A stretch of 64,000 nt of DNA from Amphritea sp. (lineage in GTDB: Bacteria; Pseudomonadota; Gammaproteobacteria; Pseudomonadales; Balneatricaceae). The first letter of the stretch is position 1. Each line of letters opens with the position of its first letter. The notes under the pieces are model-generated. The model searched no databases. It saw nothing but the letters and a program-made list of their open reading frames with translations, and had not been told where the DNA came from. Below are positions 1-8,341 of this stretch, one piece after another. The stretch lies in NCBI GenBank assembly GCA_025800245.1, contig JAOXSA010000005.1, forward strand, positions 62,001 to 126,000, read 5' to 3'. The position numbers were made by a program, and so were the translations under genes.

Positions 1-1022
1 AGACCGATCAGGGCGTTGTTCTGCATCAGATCGATCGCTTCCCGGGTCGGAATGGTCTGATCATCCACCAGCACCAACTGGACCCCAGTCGCCTGTTGCA
101 GCTGGTTACGCTGCTCCATGTAGTCTTTGACCCGCTCCACCAGCTCGATGGTATTGGCGTTAGCCTTCTTCATCACCGCCAGCACAATCGCCGGTTTACC
201 ATCAATCACGGCATCCTGTGTAGCTTTTTCACGGGTATGCAGAACATCTGCCACCCGGCTCAGAGGGATCTCTTCCCCCTGCAGACCCAGCAGCGGAATC
301 TGTTTGATCTGATCCGGATCGGCACTGCGTCCCACCAGCCGCACCAGCCAGGACTGACCGCCGACATCGACACTGCCGGCCGAGATATCGCGGAACCAAA
401 GACTCACAGTATCCGACAGGTCAGTGGGTGACAAAGACAGCGCCTGCAACGCTTCAGGATCAAAATTGACCTGCAATTCCGGATCATCCAGTCCTACCGG
501 ATCGACCCGGTCGATACCGGCCAGACGCTCCAGATCTTCTTCCACGTTGCGCGCCTGTACACGCAGGTTTTCATCATCATCCAACGCCGTCACCGCCAAC
601 GTCACGCTGGGGAAAGCATTAGCACTGGTGATTTCGAGAATCAGCGGATCAGTGGCATTGGCCGGCAACTCCTCTTCGGCGTTCTGAATCTCACGCCGCA
701 GATCGTTGATACGTTTATCAAAACTGCGTTCATCAATATCGTCAAAACGGATCAGCAGGCTGGAGACCGACTCCCGGCTATTGGAGGAGGCAAACTTGAT
801 ATCTGAGACATTGCGAATGGCATCTTCAAGGGGATCGGTTACCCGCTTTTCAATATCGTCCGCGCTGGCACCGGGCAACACAGTCGTGACCACTACCCAG
901 TTGAAGTTGATCGTCGGATCCTGCTGCCGAGGCAGCAGATTGTAGGTGAGAAAACCGATCACCAGTACCAGTACAAAAGTCAGATTGGCCAGCACATGAT
1001 TGTTAAACAGTCGGGTCAGCAT
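1..1022 (-). CDS. RND efflux permease (AcrB-type), N-terminal part
   Basis: Reading the minus strand from the ATG at 1022 gives an open frame to the window edge (about 340 residues, no stop). It begins MLTRLFNNHVLANLTF, followed by a hydrophobic segment (about residues 12-30), the layout of the first membrane helix of RND pumps. Next comes a porter-domain-like stretch with the family's typical PGASADDIEKRVTDPLE. RND permeases are proton-driven inner-membrane exporters of about 1,000 residues working with a membrane fusion protein and an outer-membrane channel. The start lies 13 nt after the stop of the membrane fusion protein gene, so the two form an operon. The substrate (drug, metal or other) cannot be told. 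The family call is firm; the gene is incomplete here because of the window edge, not because of damage. Confidence 0.93.
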   Translation of the reverse strand, partial: MLTRLFNNHVLANLTFVLVLVIGFLTYNLLPRQQDPTINFNWVVVTTVLPGASADDIEKRVTDPLEDAIRNVSDIKFASSNSRESVSSLLIRFDDIDERSFDKRINDLRREIQNAEEELPANATDPLILEITSANAFPSVTLAVTALDDDENLRVQARNVEEDLERLAGIDRVDPVGLDDPELQVNFDPEALQALSLSPTDLSDTVSLWFRDISAGSVDVGGQSWLVRLVGRSADPDQIKQIPLLGLQGEEIPLSRVADVLHTREKATQDAVIDGKPAIVLAVMKKANANTIELVERVKDYMEQRNQLQQATGVQLVLVDDQTIPTREAIDLMQNNALIG

Positions 1023-1035
1023 CCTGCATCAGCCT

Positions 1036-2040
1036 CTATGATGGATCATCCTGGACAGTAACCGGCTCACCGGATACCGCACCGTAGTGGCCTTCCACAA
1101 TGACCAGAGTATCGGCGGGCAGATCGACTTTTGCAGCCTGCCCTTCAATAGCATCAGGCAACATCATGAATTCAGCTGTGCCATCCCGGTAAAGCATCAC
1201 ACCGAGCTTACCTTCACGGGATACGATATAGCGCACCGGTAAACGGCCTCCCGCCTCTTGCCACACTAACCGACCGCTGCTACCTGCAATGGCAGATTCT
1301 TCAGTAAAGCTCAGACGTATCTGCTGGGTACGGGAGCGCTGATCGGCATAGGGTACCAGCGCCCGGAATTGCAGCGGATACTGCCGATTGAAATACTGAT
1401 AATGGATGGCCTGCGCCTGTTGCAGACTGGCGGCCTGCTGTGCGGTCAGGGCAGCACTAACCTCACTCTGATCACTGCCCAGCAGTTTCAACAACGGAGT
1501 TCCCGGCGTGACCAGATTACCCTGGCTGACGGACCGCTCAGTCACTACACCGGCAAACGGTGCTGTCACGCTGCAGCGGGACTGGGCCAGCTCTGCTTCA
1601 CTGATACCTGCCCGTGCACCCGCCGATTGCGCCTGTAAGCTATCCAACTCAGCCCGGCGCTGATCCCTCAGTTCTTTCGAAGCGCTGTTCTGTTTAACCA
1701 GTCTTTCCGCCCGGTTCAGTTGCTGTCGGGCCAGCCGGATCTGCGCCTGCAGAGAACCCAGACTACTCTGCGCCCGCTGAGCGGCCAGATCGTAATCACG
1801 ACAGTCGAGCATGACCAACGGCTGATCCGCAGTCACCTGGTCTCCGACCCGTACCAGAATTTCAGTTACCCGCGCTGAAAGCTGTGCGCTGATCTGCGCA
1901 TGATCCTCATTGATCACCTGAGCCGGTGCACTCATCGGTGTTTTAACCAGTAACTCATGCAGCGGATGCACCACCACGCTGGTGGCAGCCGACAGATAAG
2001 CACAAAAGCATGTACATAACGCAGCAACAAAATACTTCAT
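1036..2040 (-). CDS. RND efflux membrane fusion protein (HlyD/AcrA family)
   Basis: This is the periplasmic adaptor of the RND pump encoded just downstream. The chosen start at 2040 (MKYFVAALCTCF...) has AGGG six bases upstream and opens directly into a signal peptide ending near ...YLSAA; longer in-frame starts up to 2103 would bury that signal. Residues about 40-75 and 160-200 look like the two halves of a biotinyl-lipoyl domain (VTEILVRVGDQVTADQPL; TAPFAGVVTERSVSQGNLV). They flank a Gln/Ala-rich coiled-coil hairpin. A beta-barrel domain follows. The length of about 334 residues is normal for the family. It is transcribed toward the permease with a 13-nt gap. The divergent recombinase begins 146 bp upstream. 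Substrate unknown. Confidence 0.93.
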   Translation of the reverse strand: MKYFVAALCTCFCAYLSAATSVVVHPLHELLVKTPMSAPAQVINEDHAQISAQLSARVTEILVRVGDQVTADQPLVMLDCRDYDLAAQRAQSSLGSLQAQIRLARQQLNRAERLVKQNSASKELRDQRRAELDSLQAQSAGARAGISEAELAQSRCSVTAPFAGVVTERSVSQGNLVTPGTPLLKLLGSDQSEVSAALTAQQAASLQQAQAIHYQYFNRQYPLQFRALVPYADQRSRTQQIRLSFTEESAIAGSSGRLVWQEAGGRLPVRYIVSREGKLGVMLYRDGTAEFMMLPDAIEGQAAKVDLPADTLVIVEGHYGAVSGEPVTVQDDPS

Positions 2041-2135
2041 AACCATCCCTGACCCGATACTCATCGGTCTAATACATCGAGTGACGATACAATAACCCAT
2101 CAACAGCCTTTATGTCTTTTGATCTGCATCCCGTA

Positions 2136-2165
2136 TTCATTCCAACGTTTCTTTAACGCTATGAT
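2136..2165 (+). promoter_or_regulatory. candidate promoter of the recombinase gene
   Basis: TATGAT at 2160-2165 is a good -10 match, 21 bp before the recombinase ATG. The only -35 candidate at a usable distance is a weak TTCATT at 2136-2141 (18-bp spacer). If real, it would also drive whichever gene of the invertible segment lies behind the recombinase. Inferred from pattern only. Confidence 0.3.
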
Positions 2166-2186
2166 AAAGGCTTTTGGAAACCGGGT

Positions 2187-3146
2187 ATGAAACTCGCAGA
2201 ATGTTGTCGCCAGTATCTCACCGCATGCAAACACACTAAACGCCTTTCTCTCCATACCCTCAGAGCCTACGAAAGGGACCTGGAACACCTCAGTCAGTTT
2301 CTTAAACCCGAAACTAAGATCAGCCAGATTGATAAAAAAACGCTCAAATCCCTTATATACTGGCTCAATCAGGGCGAACTGAGTCAATCAAGCATCAAAC
2401 GCCGATTAGCCTGCCTCAAAGCAATGTTTCGCTGGCTAGAACTGGAAGACCTGCTTGAAACCAACCCCTTCCATAAACTGGAAGTTAAGGTAAAACTCCC
2501 TCACCGGCTCCCCAGAAACATCCCCCGGCAAGAGCTGGCTAATCTACTCAGATGTGCAAAGCTCAATGCCGGACTACCATTCAAAAAACGTTATAGCCAG
2601 CCGTTAATCCTGAGAACCATCCAGCGTAAAAATCAACTTAACGCCTTAACGGCGCTTGTCGCTCTGGAACTGATGATCGCCACAGGTATACGTGTAGGGG
2701 AACTGGTTTCCATTGAACTTGAACAAATATTCTGGAGCGAGGGGAAAATACGCATCCTCGGCAAAGGGCACCATGAACGCTATGTATTTATGCCTGATCG
2801 CGAGCTTATATCACTGGTTAAGAGCTACCAGCAGCTTCGCAAGCTAAGCCATCCCAATCACTCAACGCTACTGGTAAATAGCCGCGGCACACCCGCCAGC
2901 ACTCAATTTATCCGCAAGCTGATCAGTCAACTAGCCGAAAACAGCAACCTCAATCGCCATGTCACACCACACATGTTCCGCCACTCCGCCGCCTGCGAGC
3001 TGCTGGAGTCAGGAGTAGATATCCGCTTTGTTCAGCGCCTGCTAGGCCACTACAGCATCTCAACTACAGAGCTATACACACACGTCACCGATAATGTTCT
3101 TCAGGAGCAGATTACCAAAGCCAATGTCAGGGGAGGATTGGGGTAA
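2187..3146 (+). CDS. tyrosine recombinase/integrase, probable invertase of the adjacent segment
   Basis: The 319-residue protein has an N-terminal SAM-like core-binding domain (about residues 1-95) and a C-terminal catalytic domain. All six catalytic positions of tyrosine recombinases are visible: R169 (ATGIRVGEL), K193 (GKGHHER), H262 and R265 (HMFRHSAA), H288 (LLGHYS) and nucleophile Y297 (TELYTHV). It should therefore be active. It resembles the compact XerC/XerD-like class, but it is not next to a dif site or to the usual xer neighbours. Its stop codon is followed after 5 bp by a 20-bp sequence repeated in inverse orientation 3.5 kb away, so the obvious inferred role is inversion of that segment. 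It could alternatively be the integrase of a decayed mobile element. Base composition is more AT-rich than the flanking efflux and his genes. Confidence 0.92.
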   Translation: MKLAECCRQYLTACKHTKRLSLHTLRAYERDLEHLSQFLKPETKISQIDKKTLKSLIYWLNQGELSQSSIKRRLACLKAMFRWLELEDLLETNPFHKLEVKVKLPHRLPRNIPRQELANLLRCAKLNAGLPFKKRYSQPLILRTIQRKNQLNALTALVALELMIATGIRVGELVSIELEQIFWSEGKIRILGKGHHERYVFMPDRELISLVKSYQQLRKLSHPNHSTLLVNSRGTPASTQFIRKLISQLAENSNLNRHVTPHMFRHSAACELLESGVDIRFVQRLLGHYSISTTELYTHVTDNVLQEQITKANVRGGLG

Positions 3147-3151
3147 TTTGG

Positions 3152-3171
3152 AGTGATAACTAGGAATTATG
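3152..3171 (+). repeat. left 20-bp inverted repeat (candidate recombination site)
   Basis: AGTGATAACTAGGAATTATG occurs here and, perfectly reverse-complemented, at 6626-6645. The match stops exactly after the ATG and does not extend at either end. It begins 5 bp after the recombinase stop and includes an AGGA Shine-Dalgarno-like motif and the start codon of the ATPase gene. Within it ATAA (3156-3159) and TTAT (3167-3170) form short arms around a 7-bp centre CTAGGAA, a layout compatible with a tyrosine-recombinase crossover site. Confidence 0.9.
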
Positions 3172-5664
3172 AACACTTCGGATGGGTTGGAGTTTGTTAA
3201 TCGTGGTAATGAACTCCGTTTTTTGGCGGTCAGCCTTTCTGAAACGGACTATGAGCCAGCTCTGATAGTGATTAGATCTCCTTCAGGCTTCGGCAAGTCT
3301 TCATTAACAGATCAACTAAAGAGCATTGGCTCTCTCCCAGGCGATACATTTTGTATAGTTGACCCTAGTATTCGTGGGCGAGCAGGTTCTGTATCCTTAT
3401 ATGATGGTTTCTTTTTGCAGAGAGTCGCCGAGTCAATAGACAGTCTGGCGTCATCAGCTCAAGTCAATTGGCCTACTTTGTCTGATTTTCTCAAAGAAAG
3501 GAAAAGGCAGTCACTTGCGACAAAAAAACCAAGCGATATTGTTTCTGAACTGCCAAGCCTAAAACACGCATACAAAACAATTTATGATTATGCATCCAGA
3601 GCATTCGCTTTTGGCCGCTATGCACCGGAGAAATTGTTAGTAAGTGATGAATCCGATGCTATAGCTATTTGCTATGCCTACGTAGAACACTTGCTTGAAG
3701 CTTATTCGTTGACAGTTGTAATAAGGGAAGCACAACATATTGACCTGCACAGCTTAAGAGCCTTGTTGCTTTGGTCGGAGAGTCACCCTGGTCCTAATTT
3801 AATAATTGAATACACTACTGAAGACGGAAATTTTGAGTCCGAGCACCAAAAAATAATTCTTCGTTCCGCAGCAAATCGAAATCAAATTAAAATATTAGAC
3901 TTAGTTCAGCTAAGTGAAGACCACCTGGAGTATTTGCTTCGAAGCAATGTCCATAAAGATTTCCATCTCACATCAGACTACTATTTATCTTGGGATGGAA
4001 ACCTTCGTTCAATTATCGAATTGAAGTTTCAGGTGGGGATAGGTCATTCCTTAGTTGATGGGTCGAAAGTTGGTAGAACACTGACAAATCTTACGGATAC
4101 TATTATTGAGCATGTCTCGACCCTTAGTCCTCTTGAAAAAATAATTGTCGCTGTTGTTTCGGCGCACATCGAATCAATTAATTTATCTACAGTTGTTGCT
4201 GTGATATATCGTATAAATCCACAAGAAAGTCAGTCATCAATATCAAAAGCCATTTCGTCGCTGGAGGGCGACCATTCATTTCTAGTACGAACCGCAAGGG
4301 GAATCAGTATTCGCAATGACACTGTTTCCAACTCTCTGAATCAGTCAGTTTCGATGAAAGGGCTGATCGCTCTCTCGGAAAAGGCGTTGAAGGAACACTA
4401 TGCGGATATATTGAATGGAAGTATTGGAGCTAATGGATTTTTTGAAGCAGTTCGCTTGTATTTTCGGCTATGTGCTCAGACAAAAGATGTCCAGGGACTT
4501 GTCTGGTCAGTTGAACGTCTGTCTCTAGATATAAAATCGACGCAAGATCAATCAATATACATTGATGTCATTGCCTCAGCTATAGAGGCAGATCCAGAAC
4601 TCTACAGAGTCAACCACGAAGAATTACTGACATGGAGTGCAGAATTGGCATATTCTGCAAGCGATTGGTATAGGGCCACCAATTTACTGTCTCTTAAAAG
4701 TGAAAAAACACCTTACTTAGACTTGATGTATGCATGTGCGTTGCAGGAAATTGGACGGCACCAGGAGGCTCTGGATATTGTGGAGGGAGCAGGAAATCCA
4801 ACCCAGAATACTGGAATCAGTATCGCAAAGTGCCTGATAGAGGTCATGATTATCGGATGCCAAGGACGTTATGATGACGCGCGCATCATTCTAAGGAATC
4901 TAGTTACCAAAGAAGAATATTCTTCCAGCCCTCTTATTGGTTATGCTTATAGATTCTTTGAAATAGTTGATGGTTTGGAGCCAAGTATTGAAGCCTTAAA
5001 GAAAAGCGTTATCTGGTTTGAAAAGCATGGTTTAGAAAAATCGAAAGCCTATTCACAATTAGCATTAGCGATGCTGCTGGCTCGTTCGGGTGAACTTTCA
5101 CAAGCTCAAGAAATGATTGACATTGCTGTGATCTCACTTTCCGGCGAAGTCATAGATCAACATATAATTCTCAATAATACAGGTGCGGTAGAACTATTAA
5201 AGGACCGTCCGGATTTTTCAATCTGCTGTGAGTTATTTACTAGCGCACTCAAGTTTGCCTGCGATGACTTTTCCGAGTTAACTATTCTGGTTAATCTTAG
5301 CCTTTCTTATCTGGGTAGTGGAAACTTGGAAGAAGCTGAACGTCACGCTGAAAAATGTCTGCTTATTCTTGAAGATCATGATTTTGTAGATACCAACATA
5401 TACTGGCCGGTATGTTTCAACGCTTCTCTAGTGTTCTCAGAATCTGGGAATATGGAAAGATCAAGAGAAGTACGAAAAATACCTGTCGACAAATTTGGGT
5501 TTAGAACTGATGACTCGGCATACTGGAAATACCGATTCGACGTTACGAGTGATATTCCCGAAAGTCACCGTTTCCTGAGTACCAAAGATTGGCATCCAGT
5601 CTATCTTAGTCATTGGTTAATTGACCTTGAAGGGCTTAGTCTTTTGAAATCAATATCTCGTTAA
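3169..5664 (+). CDS. STAND-like ATPase with C-terminal helical repeats, in invertible segment
   Basis: This large (831 residues) soluble protein has no signal peptide or membrane segment. Near the N-terminus FVNRGNELRFL (residues 9-19) is followed by a P-loop, SPSGFGKSSL (37-46, K43/S44). LTVVIREAQHID (181-192) occupies the Walker B position but has R-E where D-D/E is usual. This layout fits AAA/STAND-type NTPases such as those of large LuxR-like regulators, but I see no recognisable HTH at the C-terminus. From about residue 480 onward the sequence is helical with TPR-like periodicity (for example ALQEIGRHQEALDIVEGAG). Its ATG lies inside the left inverted repeat, 22 bp behind the recombinase stop. 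Its 3' end overlaps the converging ATP-grasp gene by 29 bp. It is clearly AT-richer than the core genes. Exact role unknown; sensing or defence would be speculation. Confidence 0.85.
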   Translation: MNTSDGLEFVNRGNELRFLAVSLSETDYEPALIVIRSPSGFGKSSLTDQLKSIGSLPGDTFCIVDPSIRGRAGSVSLYDGFFLQRVAESIDSLASSAQVNWPTLSDFLKERKRQSLATKKPSDIVSELPSLKHAYKTIYDYASRAFAFGRYAPEKLLVSDESDAIAICYAYVEHLLEAYSLTVVIREAQHIDLHSLRALLLWSESHPGPNLIIEYTTEDGNFESEHQKIILRSAANRNQIKILDLVQLSEDHLEYLLRSNVHKDFHLTSDYYLSWDGNLRSIIELKFQVGIGHSLVDGSKVGRTLTNLTDTIIEHVSTLSPLEKIIVAVVSAHIESINLSTVVAVIYRINPQESQSSISKAISSLEGDHSFLVRTARGISIRNDTVSNSLNQSVSMKGLIALSEKALKEHYADILNGSIGANGFFEAVRLYFRLCAQTKDVQGLVWSVERLSLDIKSTQDQSIYIDVIASAIEADPELYRVNHEELLTWSAELAYSASDWYRATNLLSLKSEKTPYLDLMYACALQEIGRHQEALDIVEGAGNPTQNTGISIAKCLIEVMIIGCQGRYDDARIILRNLVTKEEYSSSPLIGYAYRFFEIVDGLEPSIEALKKSVIWFEKHGLEKSKAYSQLALAMLLARSGELSQAQEMIDIAVISLSGEVIDQHIILNNTGAVELLKDRPDFSICCELFTSALKFACDDFSELTILVNLSLSYLGSGNLEEAERHAEKCLLILEDHDFVDTNIYWPVCFNASLVFSESGNMERSREVRKIPVDKFGFRTDDSAYWKYRFDVTSDIPESHRFLSTKDWHPVYLSHWLIDLEGLSLLKSISR

Positions 5665-6628
5665 TGACCTTTTCATAGGACCAGCCTTTTTCGGTAAACG
5701 CCATTGCAAACTGGCCTTTTTTGTTGATCCAAGCGTCTGGCGTTATTTCTAAAAAGTAGAACTTTCCATCTAAATGACGACCGTCGACTCGACAGTAACC
5801 AAAATTTCCAAATGACACCATAAATTTATTAATTTTTCCTAAGTCTTCGGGACTCAATTCAGCATCAATGTTTCGGACAGTTCTTCCACGTGTTGGATTC
5901 GATTTCTCTTCAGCGTCGAATAATTTATCTTGAAAGAAATCCGGTTGATCTTCAATGACTATTTCTGAATAGGCCGAATGGATCTCGCCGTTAGATTCAA
6001 TTACAGACAATGCCACCTCACGGCCTGGAATGAATTGCTCAACAATAACAGGCTGATCTAGCGATTCTATAAGTTTTTCTGCGAGCAAGGCGGCTTGCTC
6101 AGAGTTGTATATCAAATTTGATTGCGTTATGCCGATAGAGCTGCCTTCCATCAATGGCTTTACTACACAGGGAAAATCGAAATCCTCGAGGCAGCTTACG
6201 TCTTCAATACGTCGAATTATCCTCCATTCAGGTGTTTCGAGACCGAAATCAAGGGCTAGGCGTTTTGAAACTTCCTTGTCTTGAGCAACGACTCTTCCGT
6301 ACACATCAGGACCAACATATTTCAGTCCAAATGTCTCACAAACTGCCGGGACTAAAGCCATTCTATTTCGAGAGGATTCCCCTCCATAAATAGACAAAAC
6401 AAGGTCATTTTTGTGCTTCGAAGCATTTTTCCCAAGTTCATCCGGCGACTGATAGTGAACAACATTTCTTCCCAATTTTTGAATTGCCTGGATAAGCTGG
6501 TTGACAGTTTCTGGTTCCGATTTCTCAAGATCCCTCCGTGAATCCAGTTTCTGCGTGCAATTACTATCAAAAATGTCTGCAATTAGAACAATATTTTGGA
6601 CAGTGAGAGAAAGAGATTTATTATCCAT
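5636..6628 (-). CDS. ATP-grasp enzyme, D-Ala-D-Ala-ligase-like, in invertible segment
   Basis: The 330-residue protein has the ATP-grasp order of D-alanine-D-alanine ligase-type enzymes. VGPDVYGRVVAQDKEVSKRL (about 105-124) comes first, then VVKPLMEGSSIGI (155-167) with the nucleotide-binding lysine and the small loop. VIVEQFIPGRE (194-204) follows, then CRVDGRHLDGKFYFLEITPD (279-298), carrying the acidic metal ligands D282 and E294. In true Ddl the last motif reads E-x-N-x-x-P-G; here it is EITPDAW, so the third metal ligand and the substrate loop differ. It is therefore unlikely to be the housekeeping ligase, and the amino acid or peptide substrate is unknown. Its ATG lies in the right inverted repeat, so it would take the place behind the recombinase if the segment inverted. 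AT-rich like its partner. Confidence 0.85.
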   Translation of the reverse strand: MDNKSLSLTVQNIVLIADIFDSNCTQKLDSRRDLEKSEPETVNQLIQAIQKLGRNVVHYQSPDELGKNASKHKNDLVLSIYGGESSRNRMALVPAVCETFGLKYVGPDVYGRVVAQDKEVSKRLALDFGLETPEWRIIRRIEDVSCLEDFDFPCVVKPLMEGSSIGITQSNLIYNSEQAALLAEKLIESLDQPVIVEQFIPGREVALSVIESNGEIHSAYSEIVIEDQPDFFQDKLFDAEEKSNPTRGRTVRNIDAELSPEDLGKINKFMVSFGNFGYCRVDGRHLDGKFYFLEITPDAWINKKGQFAMAFTEKGWSYEKVINEILISKD

Positions 6629-6645
6629 AATTCCTAGTTATCACT
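6626..6645 (-). repeat. right 20-bp inverted repeat (candidate recombination site)
   Basis: This is an exact inverted copy of 3152-3171. It carries the AGGA motif and ATG of the ATP-grasp gene. Together the two copies bound a 3.45-kb segment whose only content is two tail-to-tail genes, each starting exactly in one repeat, so crossover would leave both reading frames intact. Confidence 0.9.
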
Positions 6646-6792
6646 ATTTTTATCTGAAAAAATAACGAGCAACGACAACATCTTAGGAAAGGAAATAAGC
6701 GAGGCTTTACTGCATCCTGCTAAGCGTAACTCCTGTAAGTAGTACATCAGGTTATAGCTTGGTTATCCCTGTAAGATCAACCCCTTAAGATA
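6646..6792. other. intergenic, right flank of the cassette
   Basis: No gene is apparent here. It would have to hold any promoter for the ATP-grasp gene in its present orientation, but no convincing -35/-10 pair reading leftward is seen. A short direct repeat GCGAGGCTTTA occurs at 6699-6709 and again at 6810-6820, inside the hisF terminator. Confidence 0.5.
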
Positions 6793-6819
6793 CAAAAAAG
6801 CCCCGCTGTGCGAGGCTTT
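6793..6819 (-). terminator. rho-independent terminator of hisF
   Basis: On the minus strand AAGCCTCGC-ACA-GCGGGGCTT forms a 9-bp stem (one G-U pair) followed by TTTTTT. It lies 24 bp beyond the hisF stop and closes the his transcript. Confidence 0.9.
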
Positions 6820-6842
6820 AGAAGATTGTGTGCCTAGGGCTA

Positions 6843-7616
6843 TTAGAGACGCACCTCAATACCACGCTCTTTCATATACTGCTTGGCTTCCGGAATGGAG
6901 TACTCATTGAAGTGGAAGATTGATGCCGCCAATACCGCATCGGCCTTACCTTCAATACAGCCTTCCACCAGATGGTCCAGATTACCAACACCACCGGAAG
7001 CGATTACAGGTACGTTCACCGCTTCACTGATGGCACGGGTCACGCCCAGATCGTAACCGTTCTTCACACCGTCCTGATCCATAGAGGTCAGCAGGATCTC
7101 ACCGGCACCGTAGTCGACCATCTTCTTCGCCCACTCAACCGCATCGATACCGGTTGGTTTACGGCCACCGTGAGTAAAGATCTCCCACTTATCTTCTTCA
7201 CCTTCCCCGGATACCTTCTTGGCATCAATCGCTACCACAATGCATTGTGAACCGAAGCGTTCAGCGGCTTCGCGGACAAACTCCGGATTGAACACCGCAG
7301 CACTGTTGATGGATACCTTATCGGCACCGGCATTAAGCATGGTACGGATATCATCACAGGTACGGATACCGCCACCCACTGTCAGCGGGATAAACACCTG
7401 AGACGCCATACGTTCAACGGTATGCACCATGGTATCGCGGCCTTCATGGGTCGCGGTGATATCCAGGAAGGTGATCTCGTCTGCGCCTTCTTCGTCGTAG
7501 CGCTTAGCCACTTCAACCGGGTCTCCGGCGTCACGGATATCAACAAACTGAACCCCTTTTACAACCCGACCGTTTTCAACGTCGAGGCAGGGGATAATGC
7601 GTTTAGCCAACGCCAT
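6843..7616 (-). CDS. hisF: imidazole glycerol phosphate synthase, cyclase subunit HisF
   Basis: HisF (257 residues) is a TIM barrel that, with glutaminase HisH, turns PRFAR plus ammonia into imidazole glycerol phosphate and AICAR in histidine synthesis. The two catalytic aspartates are visible in [15 protein letters not shown] (D11) and VVAIDAK. Both phosphate-binding loops are also present ([17 protein letters not shown]). It lies 65 bp downstream of hisH in the same direction. In many gammaproteobacteria hisA lies between hisH and hisF; it is absent here. Full normal length with no sign of damage. Confidence 0.98.
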   Translation of the reverse strand: MALAKRIIPCLDVENGRVVKGVQFVDIRDAGDPVEVAKRYDEEGADEITFLDITATHEGRDTMVHTVERMASQVFIPLTVGGGIRTCDDIRTMLNAGADKVSINSAAVFNPEFVREAAERFGSQCIVVAIDAKKVSGEGEEDKWEIFTHGGRKPTGIDAVEWAKKMVDYGAGEILLTSMDQDGVKNGYDLGVTRAISEAVNVPVIASGGVGNLDHLVEGCIEGKADAVLAASIFHFNEYSIPEAKQYMKERGIEVRL

Positions 7617-7681
7617 AACTTTACCTATTCTTTCTTTGATGACTGCTCAGGGTTAGACAATATTCACTTGGAACTATTCGT

Positions 7682-8341
7682 TCAGAATTTGCCATCCCAG
7701 TGCAGGAAGTTATTCAACAGCTGCAAGCCGACCGTGTGGCTCTTCTCCGGGTGGAACTGAGTCGCAAAGACATTATCCCGCGCCAGCGCCACATCGAAAT
7801 CAACACCGTAGTGACAGTTACCGGCCACCAGTGCTTTCTCTGCTGCATCAACGTAATAGCTGTGGACAAAGTAGAAACGGCTGCCATCGGCAATGCCTTC
7901 CCAAAGGGGATGATCCAGACTCTGGCGCACCTCGTTCCAGCCCATGTGCGGTACTTTCAGGCGCTCACCGTTGGTTTCGATCAGCTCATCGCCCTGCTCG
8001 TTACAAAAGTAGCGCACTTCACCGTCAAAATGACCCAGACAGTCAACGCCACCGTTTTCCTGAGAGTGCTGCATCAGCGCCTGATAGCCCACACAGATAC
8101 CCAGAAACGGCTTACCGGAAGCGATCGCATCGGCTACTTCCTGATCCACGCCGAGTCGGCGGATCTCCGCCATACAGTCGCGAATCGCGCCGACACCCGG
8201 CAGCAACACGCGATCAGCATCGCTGACTTTCTGAGGATCAGCCGTCACCATGACTTCAACGTTGGGTGCAACGTGCTCCAGCGCTTTGGCAACCGAATGC
8301 AGGTTGCCCATACCGTAATCAATTACCGCGATACTGCTCAT
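7682..8341 (-). CDS. hisH: imidazole glycerol phosphate synthase, glutaminase subunit HisH
   Basis: This class I glutamine amidotransferase (219 residues) supplies ammonia to HisF in the cytoplasm. The nucleophilic cysteine is in [12 protein letters not shown], the oxyanion region is PGVGAIRDC, and the His-Glu pair is in [10 protein letters not shown]. The N-terminus [18 protein letters not shown] is typical. Its ATG directly abuts the hisB stop (8342-8344), indicating translational coupling. HisH normally works only in complex with HisF, which follows after a short gap. Confidence 0.98.
   Translation of the reverse strand: MSSIAVIDYGMGNLHSVAKALEHVAPNVEVMVTADPQKVSDADRVLLPGVGAIRDCMAEIRRLGVDQEVADAIASGKPFLGICVGYQALMQHSQENGGVDCLGHFDGEVRYFCNEQGDELIETNGERLKVPHMGWNEVRQSLDHPLWEGIADGSRFYFVHSYYVDAAEKALVAGNCHYGVDFDVALARDNVFATQFHPEKSHTVGLQLLNNFLHWDGKF

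Noticed and set aside
6699..6820. GCGAGGCTTTA direct repeat as attachment sites of the cassette
   Set aside because: Both copies lie on the same side of the cassette, and one is part of the hisF terminator, so they do not bracket an insertion.
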